A stretch of DNA of 8,620 nt. It comes from JBGSMF01 sp041740315 (GTDB lineage: Bacteria; Chloroflexota; Anaerolineae; Fen-1058). The stretch spans positions 1 through 8,620 of the forward strand of contig JBGSMF010000353.1 in assembly GCA_041740315.1 (NCBI GenBank). Reading direction: 5' to 3'. Below, in pieces: positions 1 through 6,600 of the stretch. The notes beneath the pieces are model-generated. The model searched no databases. It was not told the DNA's origin and saw only the letters and a program-made list of their open reading frames with translations. Made by a program: the position numbers and the translations under genes. The first letter of the stretch is position 1; every line of letters starts with the position of its first letter.

Positions 1-196
1 TGGTGATGTCGCCGGCGGCGGTATAAATGCCGACCCGCGTCCCCCCGGCGCGCATGGCGTTGGTGCCGCCCGTTCGCCCGCTGCCCACCTGCCGGACATC
101 CAGGCCATACAGCAAGCGGACGATGAGATAGCCGGTTGGGATCGCGCCGACCAAGTATGCGGCCAGTACCGCTGCTAAAATCGCCCCAAGTGACAT
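1..196 (-). CDS. plsY: PlsY, acyl-phosphate:glycerol-3-phosphate acyltransferase, 3' end cut by window edge
   Basis: PlsY is a membrane enzyme that moves the acyl group from acyl-phosphate to the sn-1 position of glycerol-3-phosphate, the first step of phospholipid synthesis in most bacteria. I translated this by hand from the ATG at 196; 65 codons are visible before the window ends. The protein starts with a hydrophobic helix (about residues 3-18) running into VGAIPTGYLIVRLLYG, the first conserved PlsY loop (family form GSIPxGYL). The second motif follows as VGSGRTGGTNAMRAGG, matching the glycine-rich GSGNxGATN phosphate-binding loop. The GRTGGTN variant is one I associate with Chloroflexota. 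No strong ribosome site is visible upstream (GAAAG only). It lies 145 bp after the histidine kinase on the same strand and may be transcribed with it or alone. Identity is fairly certain from two ordered motifs; the rest of the enzyme is outside the window. Confidence 0.88.
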   Translation of the reverse strand, partial: MSLGAILAAVLAAYLVGAIPTGYLIVRLLYGLDVRQVGSGRTGGTNAMRAGGTRVGIYTAAGDIT

Positions 197-228
197 GGCT
201 TTTTACTTTCCCCGCCATTGGTATTTTT

Positions 229-294
229 AACGCCAAGATGCCAGGTTGCAAAGGCGCAAAGCCTCACTTTTATCTTTGCGTCTTTGCGTTAAAA
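229..294. repeat. Dispersed 'GCAAAG' inverted repeat between the kinase gene and plsY
   Basis: The left arm contains aacgccaag and gcaaaggcgcaaag; the right arm is ctttgcgtctttgcgtt, whose reverse complement is aacgcaaagacgcaaag. The arms therefore form an imperfect inverted repeat around a short spacer (about 267-278, cctcactttta). From general knowledge, such 'CGCAAAGACGCAAAG' elements are scattered in many copies through intergenic regions of Chloroflexota, cyanobacteria and other genomes. Only one copy is visible here. It could form a hairpin in the transcript between the kinase gene and plsY, but no clear T-tract follows on either strand, so a terminator role is unproven. Confidence 0.65.
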
Positions 295-341
295 TGCGCC
301 GCCCATGTCGGATACTGAGATTCTACCTCAGTTTACTTGCG

Positions 342-1106
342 TTAGCCGGACGCCGGCAGCATCAGTGCAAAGCAACTGCCCTGGCCCGGTTGGCTGCCGA
401 TTTCCAGCCAGCCGCCATGCAGGCGCGCCACGGCCTTGACCAGCGCCAGGCCCAGACCACAGCCCGTATGACAGCGACTCATCCCGCCATCAGCCTGGTA
501 AAACAGTGTTCCACCCAGCAAACACATTATATCACGCTCCGATATGCCGATACCGGTGTCGCTGACCGAAAGGCGCGCCCACGGCTGTCCCATTTTGGTG
601 AGAGTACCAAGGTCAACCTCACACAAAGCAACCAGGCTAATCTCGATGCGCCCGCCGCGCGGCGTGAACTTGAACGCATTATCCAGCAGGCAATCGAGCG
701 CCTGGCTCAACTGAATCGGGTCGCCGTTGAGACTCACCCCTGGGCAAAGCCGCGTCTCAAAAATCAGGTCTTGGGCAAAACAACGCCAACGGCAAGCCAC
801 GCTCTCGACCAACGCCGCCAGATCGAGTGCCTGTGGCATGCTCTGCCCCAGGCTGGTATCCAGCAGCACGTTCACTTGATCTAGCAAGCTCCGCAGCCGC
901 CCGGCGCGCGCCGCAACGATGTTGATGGCGCGGTGCTGCTCAATCGTCAGTTCGCCCAATTCGCCCACCTGCAAAAGCTCCACATAGCCCAGCACGATTG
1001 CCAGCGGCGTGCGAATTTCGTGCTGGACGTTTTGGAAAAAGGTCGGCGAGAGCACTTCAACTAATGGATGATTGGACTGAGATGCGCCAGGTTGAGTGTG
1101 TTCCAT
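342..1106 (-). CDS. Short soluble sensor-less histidine kinase (HisKA + HATPase_c)
   Basis: This 254-residue protein is the catalytic core of a two-component histidine kinase: it should phosphorylate its own histidine with ATP and pass the phosphate to a response regulator. The HisKA dimerisation helix carries NVQHEIRTPL with the phospho-acceptor His29. The ATPase domain shows the N box DNAFKFTP (142-149), the G1 box SDTGIGI (182-188) and the G2 box GCGLGLALVK (215-224), all in normal order, so the enzyme looks active. Only 28 residues precede the acceptor histidine, and there is no transmembrane segment, PAS or HAMP domain. An in-frame TAG lies two codons before the ATG, so no longer start exists. 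The ribosome site is weak. It follows the SurA-like gene by 51 bp on the same strand. No response regulator is in the window, and the true partner is unknown. Signal input must come through another protein or a very short N-terminus. Confidence 0.9.
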   Translation of the reverse strand: MEHTQPGASQSNHPLVEVLSPTFFQNVQHEIRTPLAIVLGYVELLQVGELGELTIEQHRAINIVAARAGRLRSLLDQVNVLLDTSLGQSMPQALDLAALVESVACRWRCFAQDLIFETRLCPGVSLNGDPIQLSQALDCLLDNAFKFTPRGGRIEISLVALCEVDLGTLTKMGQPWARLSVSDTGIGISERDIMCLLGGTLFYQADGGMSRCHTGCGLGLALVKAVARLHGGWLEIGSQPGQGSCFALMLPASG

Positions 1107-1157
1107 AAGCTATGTCGTCCGGATCAACTGCGTGGCGGCTACGGCCCTCACAAGCGA

Positions 1158-1970
1158 TCACGGCCAGGCGGGGTCTTTTGGAATGTTCTCATCCCACCCA
1201 TCCAGCCACGTCATAGAGGCCGGCAATCCATCCAGCCAGGTCTGAAAAGCCTCCGTTCCCATCGCTGCGCGCAGCTTGTCTTCCAGCAGCTGCGCTCGCA
1301 CAATCTCTCGAAACGCCCGCTCGTTGACGCCGTGCCGCGACCACGCTTTCAGATCGTCACGATATTTTTTCTCGAAAGCGGCTCGAGTGGATTCGGGCAA
1401 CGGGGCCGGCCCTTCGGCTACGCTCAGGGCAAGCGTCGGCTCAAAGGCTGGCCCAGGCCCGGCTGGCGTTGGCGTGGGTTGAATAGCCCCGTAGGCTTGT
1501 TGAATGTAGCGGTCAATCTCTTCGTCACTTGCTGCCAATCCTTGCCAGGTTGCTTCCTGGCGCACCAAAGCCTCGCGCATCATCCGCTCCAGCGTCATTT
1601 GCCCCAAGCCGCGCGCATCGGCCAATAGCTCGGCCGCTTGCGTGTCTTGCTTTGCCAACTCGATATAGTGCGCCCGCTCAAAGCGCACCCGTTTGTAAAA
1701 CTCGCTCCGCGTGATTTCCAGCGTGAGGCCCTCATCCCCTTCCCCTCTCCCAGAGGGAGAGGGGAGTGCGGCCAGCGTCACTCGCGCCACCGGCTGGCCC
1801 AGGGGAAACACGCGCTCAGCCAGGTAGCTATAGCCCAGCGCGCCTAGCGATAAGGCCACCGCCAAGCCTATGACGGCCAGGACAATCGTCCACATGCGCC
1901 GCTCGCGTTGAGCTTTGGAAAGCGGCGGACCGACTACCCCAGGCGGCAAGCGTTTGCGACTTTTGCCCAT
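1158..1970 (-). CDS. Membrane-anchored SurA-N-like chaperone-type protein lacking a PPIC domain
   Basis: This is a 270-residue protein with a basic N-terminus, one hydrophobic segment (about residues 27-50) that should anchor it in the membrane, and a helical extracytoplasmic part. The helical region ITRSEFYKRVRFERAHYI (86-103), followed by MTLERMMREALVRQEA (125-140) and AFREIVRAQLLEDKLRAAM (219-237), resembles the N-terminal chaperone domain of SurA/PrsA-type foldases. The parvulin (PPIC) isomerase domain normally placed after that last helix is missing; the chain goes straight to FQTWL, which resembles the C-terminal helix of Chloroflexota foldases. It is therefore probably a chaperone or assembly factor, not an isomerase. 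Two in-frame palindromic repeats lie in it, encoding residues 69-81 and 181-187. I chose the ATG at 1970 over the GTG at 1991 because GAGGG sits four bases upstream of it. It is 7 bp after degV, probably translationally coupled. Confidence 0.7.
   Translation of the reverse strand: MGKSRKRLPPGVVGPPLSKAQRERRMWTIVLAVIGLAVALSLGALGYSYLAERVFPLGQPVARVTLAALPSPSGRGEGDEGLTLEITRSEFYKRVRFERAHYIELAKQDTQAAELLADARGLGQMTLERMMREALVRQEATWQGLAASDEEIDRYIQQAYGAIQPTPTPAGPGPAFEPTLALSVAEGPAPLPESTRAAFEKKYRDDLKAWSRHGVNERAFREIVRAQLLEDKLRAAMGTEAFQTWLDGLPASMTWLDGWDENIPKDPAWP
1409..1430. repeat. Intragenic palindromic element, 'SVAEG' type
   Basis: The sequence is gcccttcggctacgctcagggc: arms gccct and agggc (5 bp) around a 12-base loop. 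In the reading frame of the SurA-like gene it encodes ALSVAEG (residues 181-187), inside a proline-rich linker between two helical regions. From general knowledge, closely related elements of the form CCCTTCG...CTCAGGG are dispersed in many copies through Chloroflexota and some other bacterial genomes and often fall inside genes. Only one copy is visible in this window, so repeat status rests on recognition rather than on a count. Confidence 0.6.
1728..1766. repeat. Intragenic palindromic element, 'CCCTCTCCCAGAGGGAGAGGG' type
   Basis: The core is a perfect 11-bp inverted repeat, tcccctctccc (1741-1751) and gggagagggga (1755-1765), with a 3-base loop aga. The flank ctcatcccct extends the unit to about 1729. 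In the reading frame it encodes LPSPSGRGEGDEG (residues 69-81 of the SurA-like protein), a low-complexity stretch inserted just after the membrane anchor, where related foldases have a short strand-turn before the first helix. This palindrome is widely dispersed in bacterial genomes, as known from general experience, and here it has been accommodated without breaking the frame. Confidence 0.75.
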
Positions 1971-1974
1971 AGCA

Positions 1975-1979
1975 CCCTC
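1975..1979 (-). promoter_or_regulatory. Ribosome binding site of the SurA-like gene, overlapping the degV stop
   Basis: On the minus strand the sequence reads TGAGGGTGCTATG. GAGGG is a good Shine-Dalgarno match, four bases before the ATG at 1970, and it overlaps the TGA stop of the DegV gene (1978-1980). This decides the start of the SurA-like gene against the upstream GTG at 1991, and it suggests that ribosomes finishing degV re-initiate here. Confidence 0.65.
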
Positions 1980-2844
1980 ACAACTGACCACTGTAAAACG
2001 CCACGGCCAACGCGCCCGGCCCAGTGTGGGCGGCGACGACCGGCCCCGCCTCGCAAATTAGCAAGTGAGATACACTGACCTCGGCAGTCAGGTCGCCGGC
2101 CATCTGGCGCGCTTCATCGTGCGCCCCAACGTGAAAAACAGCCATCTGCGCCTGCGCGCAGCCTGCCAGGCTTTCTAGCACCAGGGAATGCAGGCGGGCC
2201 ACTGCCCGCGCCCGGCTGGGCATAGTCGTTACCGGCTCAATCTGCCCATTGTGCATCGTCAGTACAGGCTTGAGTCCCAGCAGCATCCCAACCCACGCTT
2301 TGGCTCCCCCGACGCGCCCACCTTTATGCAAATATTCGAGTGTATCTACAATCAAATAGAAACGAAGTTGCGCTCGTGTCACCTCCATCTGCTTGAGAAT
2401 CGCTTTAACCGTCGCCCCTTCAACCGCCATCCGCGCCGCCGCCAGCACCAGCAGCCCCAACCCGCCCGACACGGTCAGCGAATCCACCACGTGGAGGTTG
2501 GGGCTGCCAAGCTGCTTGCTGGCAGCCAAGGCATTGTTGTAGGTTTGGCTCATCTGGCTGGAAATATGAATGGAAATAACAGCGTCGCACTCGCTTGATA
2601 GCCGCCGGTAAACGGCCACAAAGTCATCAACTGTGGGAGGAGTTGTGGTGGGGAAGGTTGGCATAGTTTGCAGCCGATCGAGGAACTGTTCGTTGCTCAA
2701 AATTTGTCCCGGGCCTGAAGAATTGATGCCAGAGCGAAAGGCGCTATCGCCAAAATGGACGTACAGCGGCACCACCTCGATCTGGTATTGCCGGACGAGG
2801 TCAAGCGGCAAGTCGCACGTAGTATCAGTAACGATAGCAATCAT
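1978..2844 (-). CDS. DegV family fatty-acid-binding protein (FakB-like)
   Basis: DegV/FakB proteins bind one fatty acid and present it to the kinase FakA, which makes acyl-phosphate. This protein has 288 residues, the usual length. It starts IAIVTDTTCDLPLDL, the family's opening strand and (D/S)-T-x-D-L-P loop. PTTTPPTVDDF replaces the common PTTSQPS motif. SSQMSQTYNNA matches the SGLSGTYxxA loop, and YLHKGGRVGGAKAWVGMLLG matches the very conserved YLxKGGRIGGAKAxxG segment. AHTGPGALAVAFY near the end holds the histidine that in characterised FakB proteins contacts the fatty-acid carboxylate. I chose the ATG at 2844, not the longer frame from 2901, because the family begins at this strand and AAGGAAG lies just upstream. 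It heads a same-strand cluster with the SurA-like gene and the kinase. The FakA partner (DAK2 domain) is not in the window. The TTTPP change could alter lipid preference; this is inference. Confidence 0.93.
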   Translation of the reverse strand: MIAIVTDTTCDLPLDLVRQYQIEVVPLYVHFGDSAFRSGINSSGPGQILSNEQFLDRLQTMPTFPTTTPPTVDDFVAVYRRLSSECDAVISIHISSQMSQTYNNALAASKQLGSPNLHVVDSLTVSGGLGLLVLAAARMAVEGATVKAILKQMEVTRAQLRFYLIVDTLEYLHKGGRVGGAKAWVGMLLGLKPVLTMHNGQIEPVTTMPSRARAVARLHSLVLESLAGCAQAQMAVFHVGAHDEARQMAGDLTAEVSVSHLLICEAGPVVAAHTGPGALAVAFYSGQL

Positions 2845-2847
2845 TCG

Positions 2848-2854
2848 CTTCCTT
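2848..2854 (-). promoter_or_regulatory. Ribosome binding site of the DegV gene
   Basis: The minus strand reads AAGGAAGCGATG ending at 2842. The purine-rich AAGGAAG sits three bases before the ATG (the AGGA core is about six bases away). It supports the start at 2844 over the in-frame ATGs at 2859 and 2901, which lack comparable sites and would add residues not found in the family. Confidence 0.6.
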
Positions 2855-2898
2855 ATCATTCCAGCCCTATTCCCTGCCTGGGCACACCCCTTACGAAA

Positions 2899-2928
2899 CA
2901 AGGCCTCCGGCGGCGGCCGGAGACCTTG
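2899..2928 (-). terminator. GC-rich hairpin in the degV leader; possible terminator or attenuator
   Basis: On the minus strand the arms are CAAGG-t-CTCCGGC and GCCGGAG-g-CCTTG, giving 5 bp plus 7 bp interrupted by one mismatch, with a four-base loop. In the direction of degV transcription the hairpin is followed by TTTCGT, a weak T-run. It lies 55 bp upstream of the degV start. It could end the RHS transcript, attenuate degV, or be a dispersed repeat; the sequence alone does not decide. Confidence 0.4.
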
Positions 2929-2934
2929 CTCAAC

Positions 2935-2984
2935 CTTGCCGGGAAGAACTGCCTAGACTTGGGCGATTGTTCTTCCCAGCCAAG
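2935..2984 (-). other. Long stem-loop in the degV leader
   Basis: A perfect 9-bp inverted repeat, gggaagaac (2941-2949) and gttcttccc (2969-2977), encloses 19 bases that contain a further possible GCC/GGC pairing (2951-2953 with 2962-2964). Outer arms cttg (2935-2938) and caag (2981-2984) extend the stem beyond a small internal loop. It sits next to the hairpin at 2899-2928, so the degV leader would contain two consecutive structures. I do not recognise a known riboswitch, T-box or regulatory RNA class. Confidence 0.5.
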
Positions 2985-3119
2985 TCCTTATCTTGCAGGG
3001 TCGCCGCCGCGACCATCCCTTGATGTTAGCTTGTCATCATTGTCTGTCTCATTCCTTAGCGCAAGGCGCGGCGCGCCGGCATTGCAAAAGCCCATGAGAG
3101 CGTGTCCCCAGGCCGGGAA

Positions 3120-3147
3120 GAAGCCAGCGATAATACGCGCCGGCTTC
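3120..3147 (-). terminator. Candidate transcript-end hairpin of the RHS gene
   Basis: On the minus strand GAAGCCGGCG (3147-3138) pairs with CGCTGGCTTC (3129-3120) over 10 bp, including one G-U pair, with an 8-base loop CGTATTAT. It begins 27 bp after the RHS stop codon, a typical place for a terminator. No U-tract follows, so it would be a non-canonical terminator or a 3'-end stabilising structure. Confidence 0.4.
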
Positions 3148-3174
3148 CCCCCAACCGGAGGTCAAAACGCCAAA

Positions 3175-3669
3175 CTAGTACCCGCGCAGCATGTCCACCG
3201 CCTTCTGAAAACCTATCATGGCCTCGTGACCGCAGGAAATGCAGAACAGCGTTGCTTGCGGCCCGTTATAGAAAAATGACCCGGCCGGGGCAAACGCCGT
3301 GGTCAAAATGTCACCCGCGTTATACAGGAACCTGGCGCCCTGGTTGATCGCTTGCTGCATAAGAGTACCGCTCAGACTAGCGTTGACATAGACCGCCGCC
3401 AACCCGACCGGCTTCAAGGTTTGAACCACGGCGCAGCCCTGGCTAAAGGCGATGGCGCCTTTAGCTGTGGCCAAGGATGTGGAGATTTTTTCGGCCAAAT
3501 CTTGATAAAGGGCCCTATCGAATACGCCCCTGGTGCCATCCCGCCAGAAATCTGACGGGTTCGCAAAGTACTCTATCCGATAGTCCGAGGCATTTATGCC
3601 CTTGGCCGCCAGCGCCGAATACACCGAACTGGATTCGGCGCGAGTCGAGCCGGCCACGACGGTGAGATG
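3175..3669 (-). other. C-terminal domain of the RHS protein: possible alpha/beta-hydrolase effector
   Basis: This covers about the last 164 residues (1651-1814). HLTVVAGST begins a likely beta strand. After a helix-rich stretch, AIAFSQGCAVV has the strand-turn-helix look of a nucleophile elbow (A-x-S-Q-G, Ser1726). YNAGDILTTAF gives a candidate acid, Asp1770, and SCGHEAMIG a candidate histidine, His1798. The order and spacing (44 then 28 residues) fit a compact alpha/beta-hydrolase or lipase-like fold. No named toxin family is recognised. The call is inference from motif order; the elbow lacks the usual leading glycine, and a non-catalytic domain is possible. Confidence 0.4.
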
Positions 3670-6600
3670 TTCCGCCGCGTCCGGGTTGCCCATGATGCAA
3701 GACCCAGTTGCGCAAGCTTGATCGCTCGCCGAAAGCTCGGACAATTTCGGCGTGTTCTCGGTCGGGGTATTCATCGCGGTCCGGATGAGGCCATAGGCGG
3801 TATACGCCCAGCCGATGGCTTGCTTGAGACCGGGGTCGAGCGGGCTGAGCGGCGAGGTGGCCGCGGACACCGTCGCCCCCAATATGCCACCGGCCATGTT
3901 GGAGCCCGCGATGGCCATACCATACCCACTGGCAAAACCCAGCATGATCCCGCCGATAGTAGCGAGCAACGGATTTTTCAAGATAAGGCCGGCGACGCTG
4001 AGCGCCGCGCCGATGATGGCTACGGCGCCTATGACCACCGCCGTAAAGCCCGTCGCCGCCCCCATGGTTATGAACATGCCCACGGCGGCGCACACCGCGG
4101 CGTGCCCGGTGGGGTCTACATTCGACACCGGGTTGTTGTAGACGTAGCTGTAGCGGTTGAGCGACTGGGGGTTATCCGGGGTCGGCGCGAACGTGTCGGC
4201 CGAGACAAAGCGCGCCAAGGCCGGGTCATAGTAGCGCGCTTGCATATAGACCAGCCCGGTCTCTACCGCGTCGCTAATGTGCCCCGTAAAGCCGCGCTCG
4301 TTGGCCACGCTGCCCGATTGTGAGGCAATCGCGCCAAAGGGTTTATAATCGTAATCCTTCACCTCCGCGCCGCTGCTGTTGGTCATCAGCCGGATGGAGC
4401 CTAAGCGGTCGGCGTGGTACCAGTACTTGGTCCCGCTAGATTCTTTCTTGGCCACCAGAATCGGCCCGGCGTACACGTACTGGACGCGGTTGCCGTTGAG
4501 CGTTTCCACCAGCCCGCCAAAGTATTTGGTGGTGTTCGAGCCGTTCACCTTCTGGATGCGCTCCTCGCCCGCGCCGTAGGTGAAGGTGGTAGCCGAGGCC
4601 ATCGAGGTGTAGGTCACCTTGACCGCCACCCAGTCCAGCGAAAAGTCCCGCGAGGTGTTGCTGGCCACGGGGATCACCCGCACCCGGAAGTTGGCGTTGC
4701 TAAAGTTCGTGTCGCTCCACGCGCGCCCCCAGGTATCCGCCGCCCCGCCCAAGACGTAGCTGGCTTCGGCCGTGGTGAGTTGCGCGGAGGTCTGGCACGC
4801 GGTCCAGGTCGCGCCCCCGTCCCAAGAGATCTGCGCGCACAGATTGGGAGCGCCGCTGGAGGAATCGGCCTTGGCGTCCAGGCGCACCTCGATCCCGCTG
4901 ATGGTCGCCCCGGCCGGCACCGAGAAGCCATAGTTGTAAAAGGTGTGCTTGTCTTTGCCGGCGTCGGTGCAGGAGGTGCTGGTGTTCGTGCCGCTGTTGG
5001 TGTCTTTGGCAAAGGCGGCGTTGTCGGTGTAGGCATTGGTTGGGTTGGTCTGGAAGCCGTTGTTGTCGCCCGCGCCGCTGGTCACCGCGGCGTTGGCGCT
5101 GGGATTTTTGTAGCCGGTGTTCTGCTGGGTAGCGACGCCGGCGGAAGCCAGGCGATTTTGCGCATCCCAGGTATAGCCCTGCCCATCACCGGTGAGCATA
5201 TTGCCGCTGGCATCGTAAGTGTAGGTTTTGGACCCGGCCGCCGTCACGGCGTGCTTGTGCGCCGTATCGCCGTAGGTATAGCTGCCCAAAGGCCCGGAAG
5301 TAATATTCCCAATCGCGTTGTAGTCCCACGTCTCGCTCTGCGCCCCGCTCACGCCCGTCAGCCGGTTCAGATCATCGTAAGTGAAATTGAGCGTAGAATC
5401 CGTGGGCGTGCCTTGCTGCATCGAGGTCACCCGCGCCGCGTCGTCGTAGGTGTAGCTGGCGGTGTACAGCGTCGTGGCATCCTTCTTCACATCCGCCGCC
5501 GTCAGCCACTGCCGGGCGTCGTTGTAGGTGAAGGTCGAGACCGTCCCGTTGGCATAGGTCATGGCCGTGAGTTGCCCGCGCGCGTTCCACGTCAGGCTGG
5601 TGGCATAGTTGCTCACGCTGGACAGGTTGCCCGAGGCATCGTAGGTGTAGGTCACCGCCTCGGCGTCGGGATAGGTCAACGTTTGCAGCCGCCCCATCGC
5701 GTCGTAGGTTTGGCTAGTCGTTTGGCACGTTCCATTCACACAGCGTTGGGTCTGTGTTTCCAGCCCGCGCGCGTCCCAGGTGTGGCTTTCGCTGCCCGTG
5801 CTGCCGGGGTACACGATGCGCGTCAGCCGACCAATGCTTGACCCGTAGCCGCTCTCGTCATAGTACCAGGTGGTGGTTTGCCCGCCGGCCACTTGCGTCT
5901 TCACCCGCCCCAGTGCATCGTAGGTGAGGGTAGTCGTCTGCCCCTTGGCGTCGGTCTGCGTCAGCAGCAGCCCGCCCGCGTCGTAGGTATAGCTCCACGC
6001 GCCCATATCCACGTCGGACATTGATAGCTTGCGCCCCAGCGAGTCCCACGCCGCCGTCGAAGCATTGCCGGCATTGTCCGTCACCCGCACCAGGTTGCCC
6101 AGCGTGTCGTATTGATAAGTGGTATAGTAATAGTTTGCTCCATTTTTCTCTCGCACCTGCGTCACCCGGCCATAGGTGTCTTTCCACGCCACCTTTTCGT
6201 GGCGCAACTCGTCATAGGTGACGATGTACGGCTTGCCGTTGGCGTCATTGGCATACACCAGTTCGGAATACTTGCCATCCGGGAGGGTGACGGTTCGCAC
6301 CCGCATCGCGCCATCGTAGGCATAGGTTGTCCAGCGCACTGTCTCGCCGGAGGCATACGGAGCCGATTCTTTCCACTTGCGCCCCGAGATGCCGCTATAG
6401 ACCGTCTCTTGCGTGAGGCCGCCCTCTTTGACTGTCTTGTACGCCCGCCCCAGCCCATCCTGGTACAGCTCTACCCACAGTCCATCCGCTGTGCCATCCG
6501 GCTTGGCTTCGCGGATGCGCTGCAGAGTGGGGTTGCCCCAATCCAGGTATGAAAAAGTTGTGGTGTTGTTGGCCGGATCCTTGCTGGTGGCGGCTCGCCC

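Larger units (their letters stand above)
2845..3174. other. Intergenic region between the RHS gene and degV; no gene seen
   Basis: This 330-bp gap has no credible coding sequence on either strand: frames that cross it run into degV or the RHS gene in antisense and have no recognisable motif. It should hold the RHS transcript end and the degV promoter. I can see three hairpins (separate entries at 2899-2928, 2935-2984 and 3120-3147). I could not identify a convincing -35/-10 pair. It also contains a GC-palindromic cluster at about 3064-3080 (ggcgcggcgcgccggc). No immunity gene for the RHS toxin is present here. Confidence 0.7.

Noticed and set aside
314..332. Inverted repeat actgag/ctcagt just after the kinase stop, as a terminator
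   Set aside because: The stem is only 6 bp, not GC-rich, and no T-run follows in the direction of transcription.
246..884. 212-codon open frame on the plus strand
   Set aside because: It lies opposite the histidine kinase, whose HisKA and ATPase motifs are unmistakable; the plus frame shows no motif.
1971..1991. GTG start for the SurA-like gene at 1991
   Set aside because: It would overlap degV and lacks a ribosome site as good as the GAGGG before the ATG at 1970.
2845..2901. Longer start of the DegV protein at 2901 or 2859
   Set aside because: Family members begin at the IAIVTD strand; the added residues are low in conservation and AAGGAAG is placed for the ATG at 2844.
2755..3279. 174-codon plus-strand frame crossing the intergenic region, considered as an immunity gene
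   Set aside because: It overlaps both degV and the RHS gene end in antisense, has no ribosome site or domain, and is on the wrong strand for the usual toxin-immunity order.
3515..4093. 192-codon minus-strand frame within the RHS C-terminal region
   Set aside because: It is an alternative frame of the RHS coding sequence, rich in R, G and H without motifs. I also considered a frameshifted second effector, but found no support.
4414..5841. 475-codon open frame on the plus strand
   Set aside because: It is antisense to the YD-repeat part of the RHS gene, made almost only of V, G, R and A, with no domain; it arises from GC-rich repeat codons.
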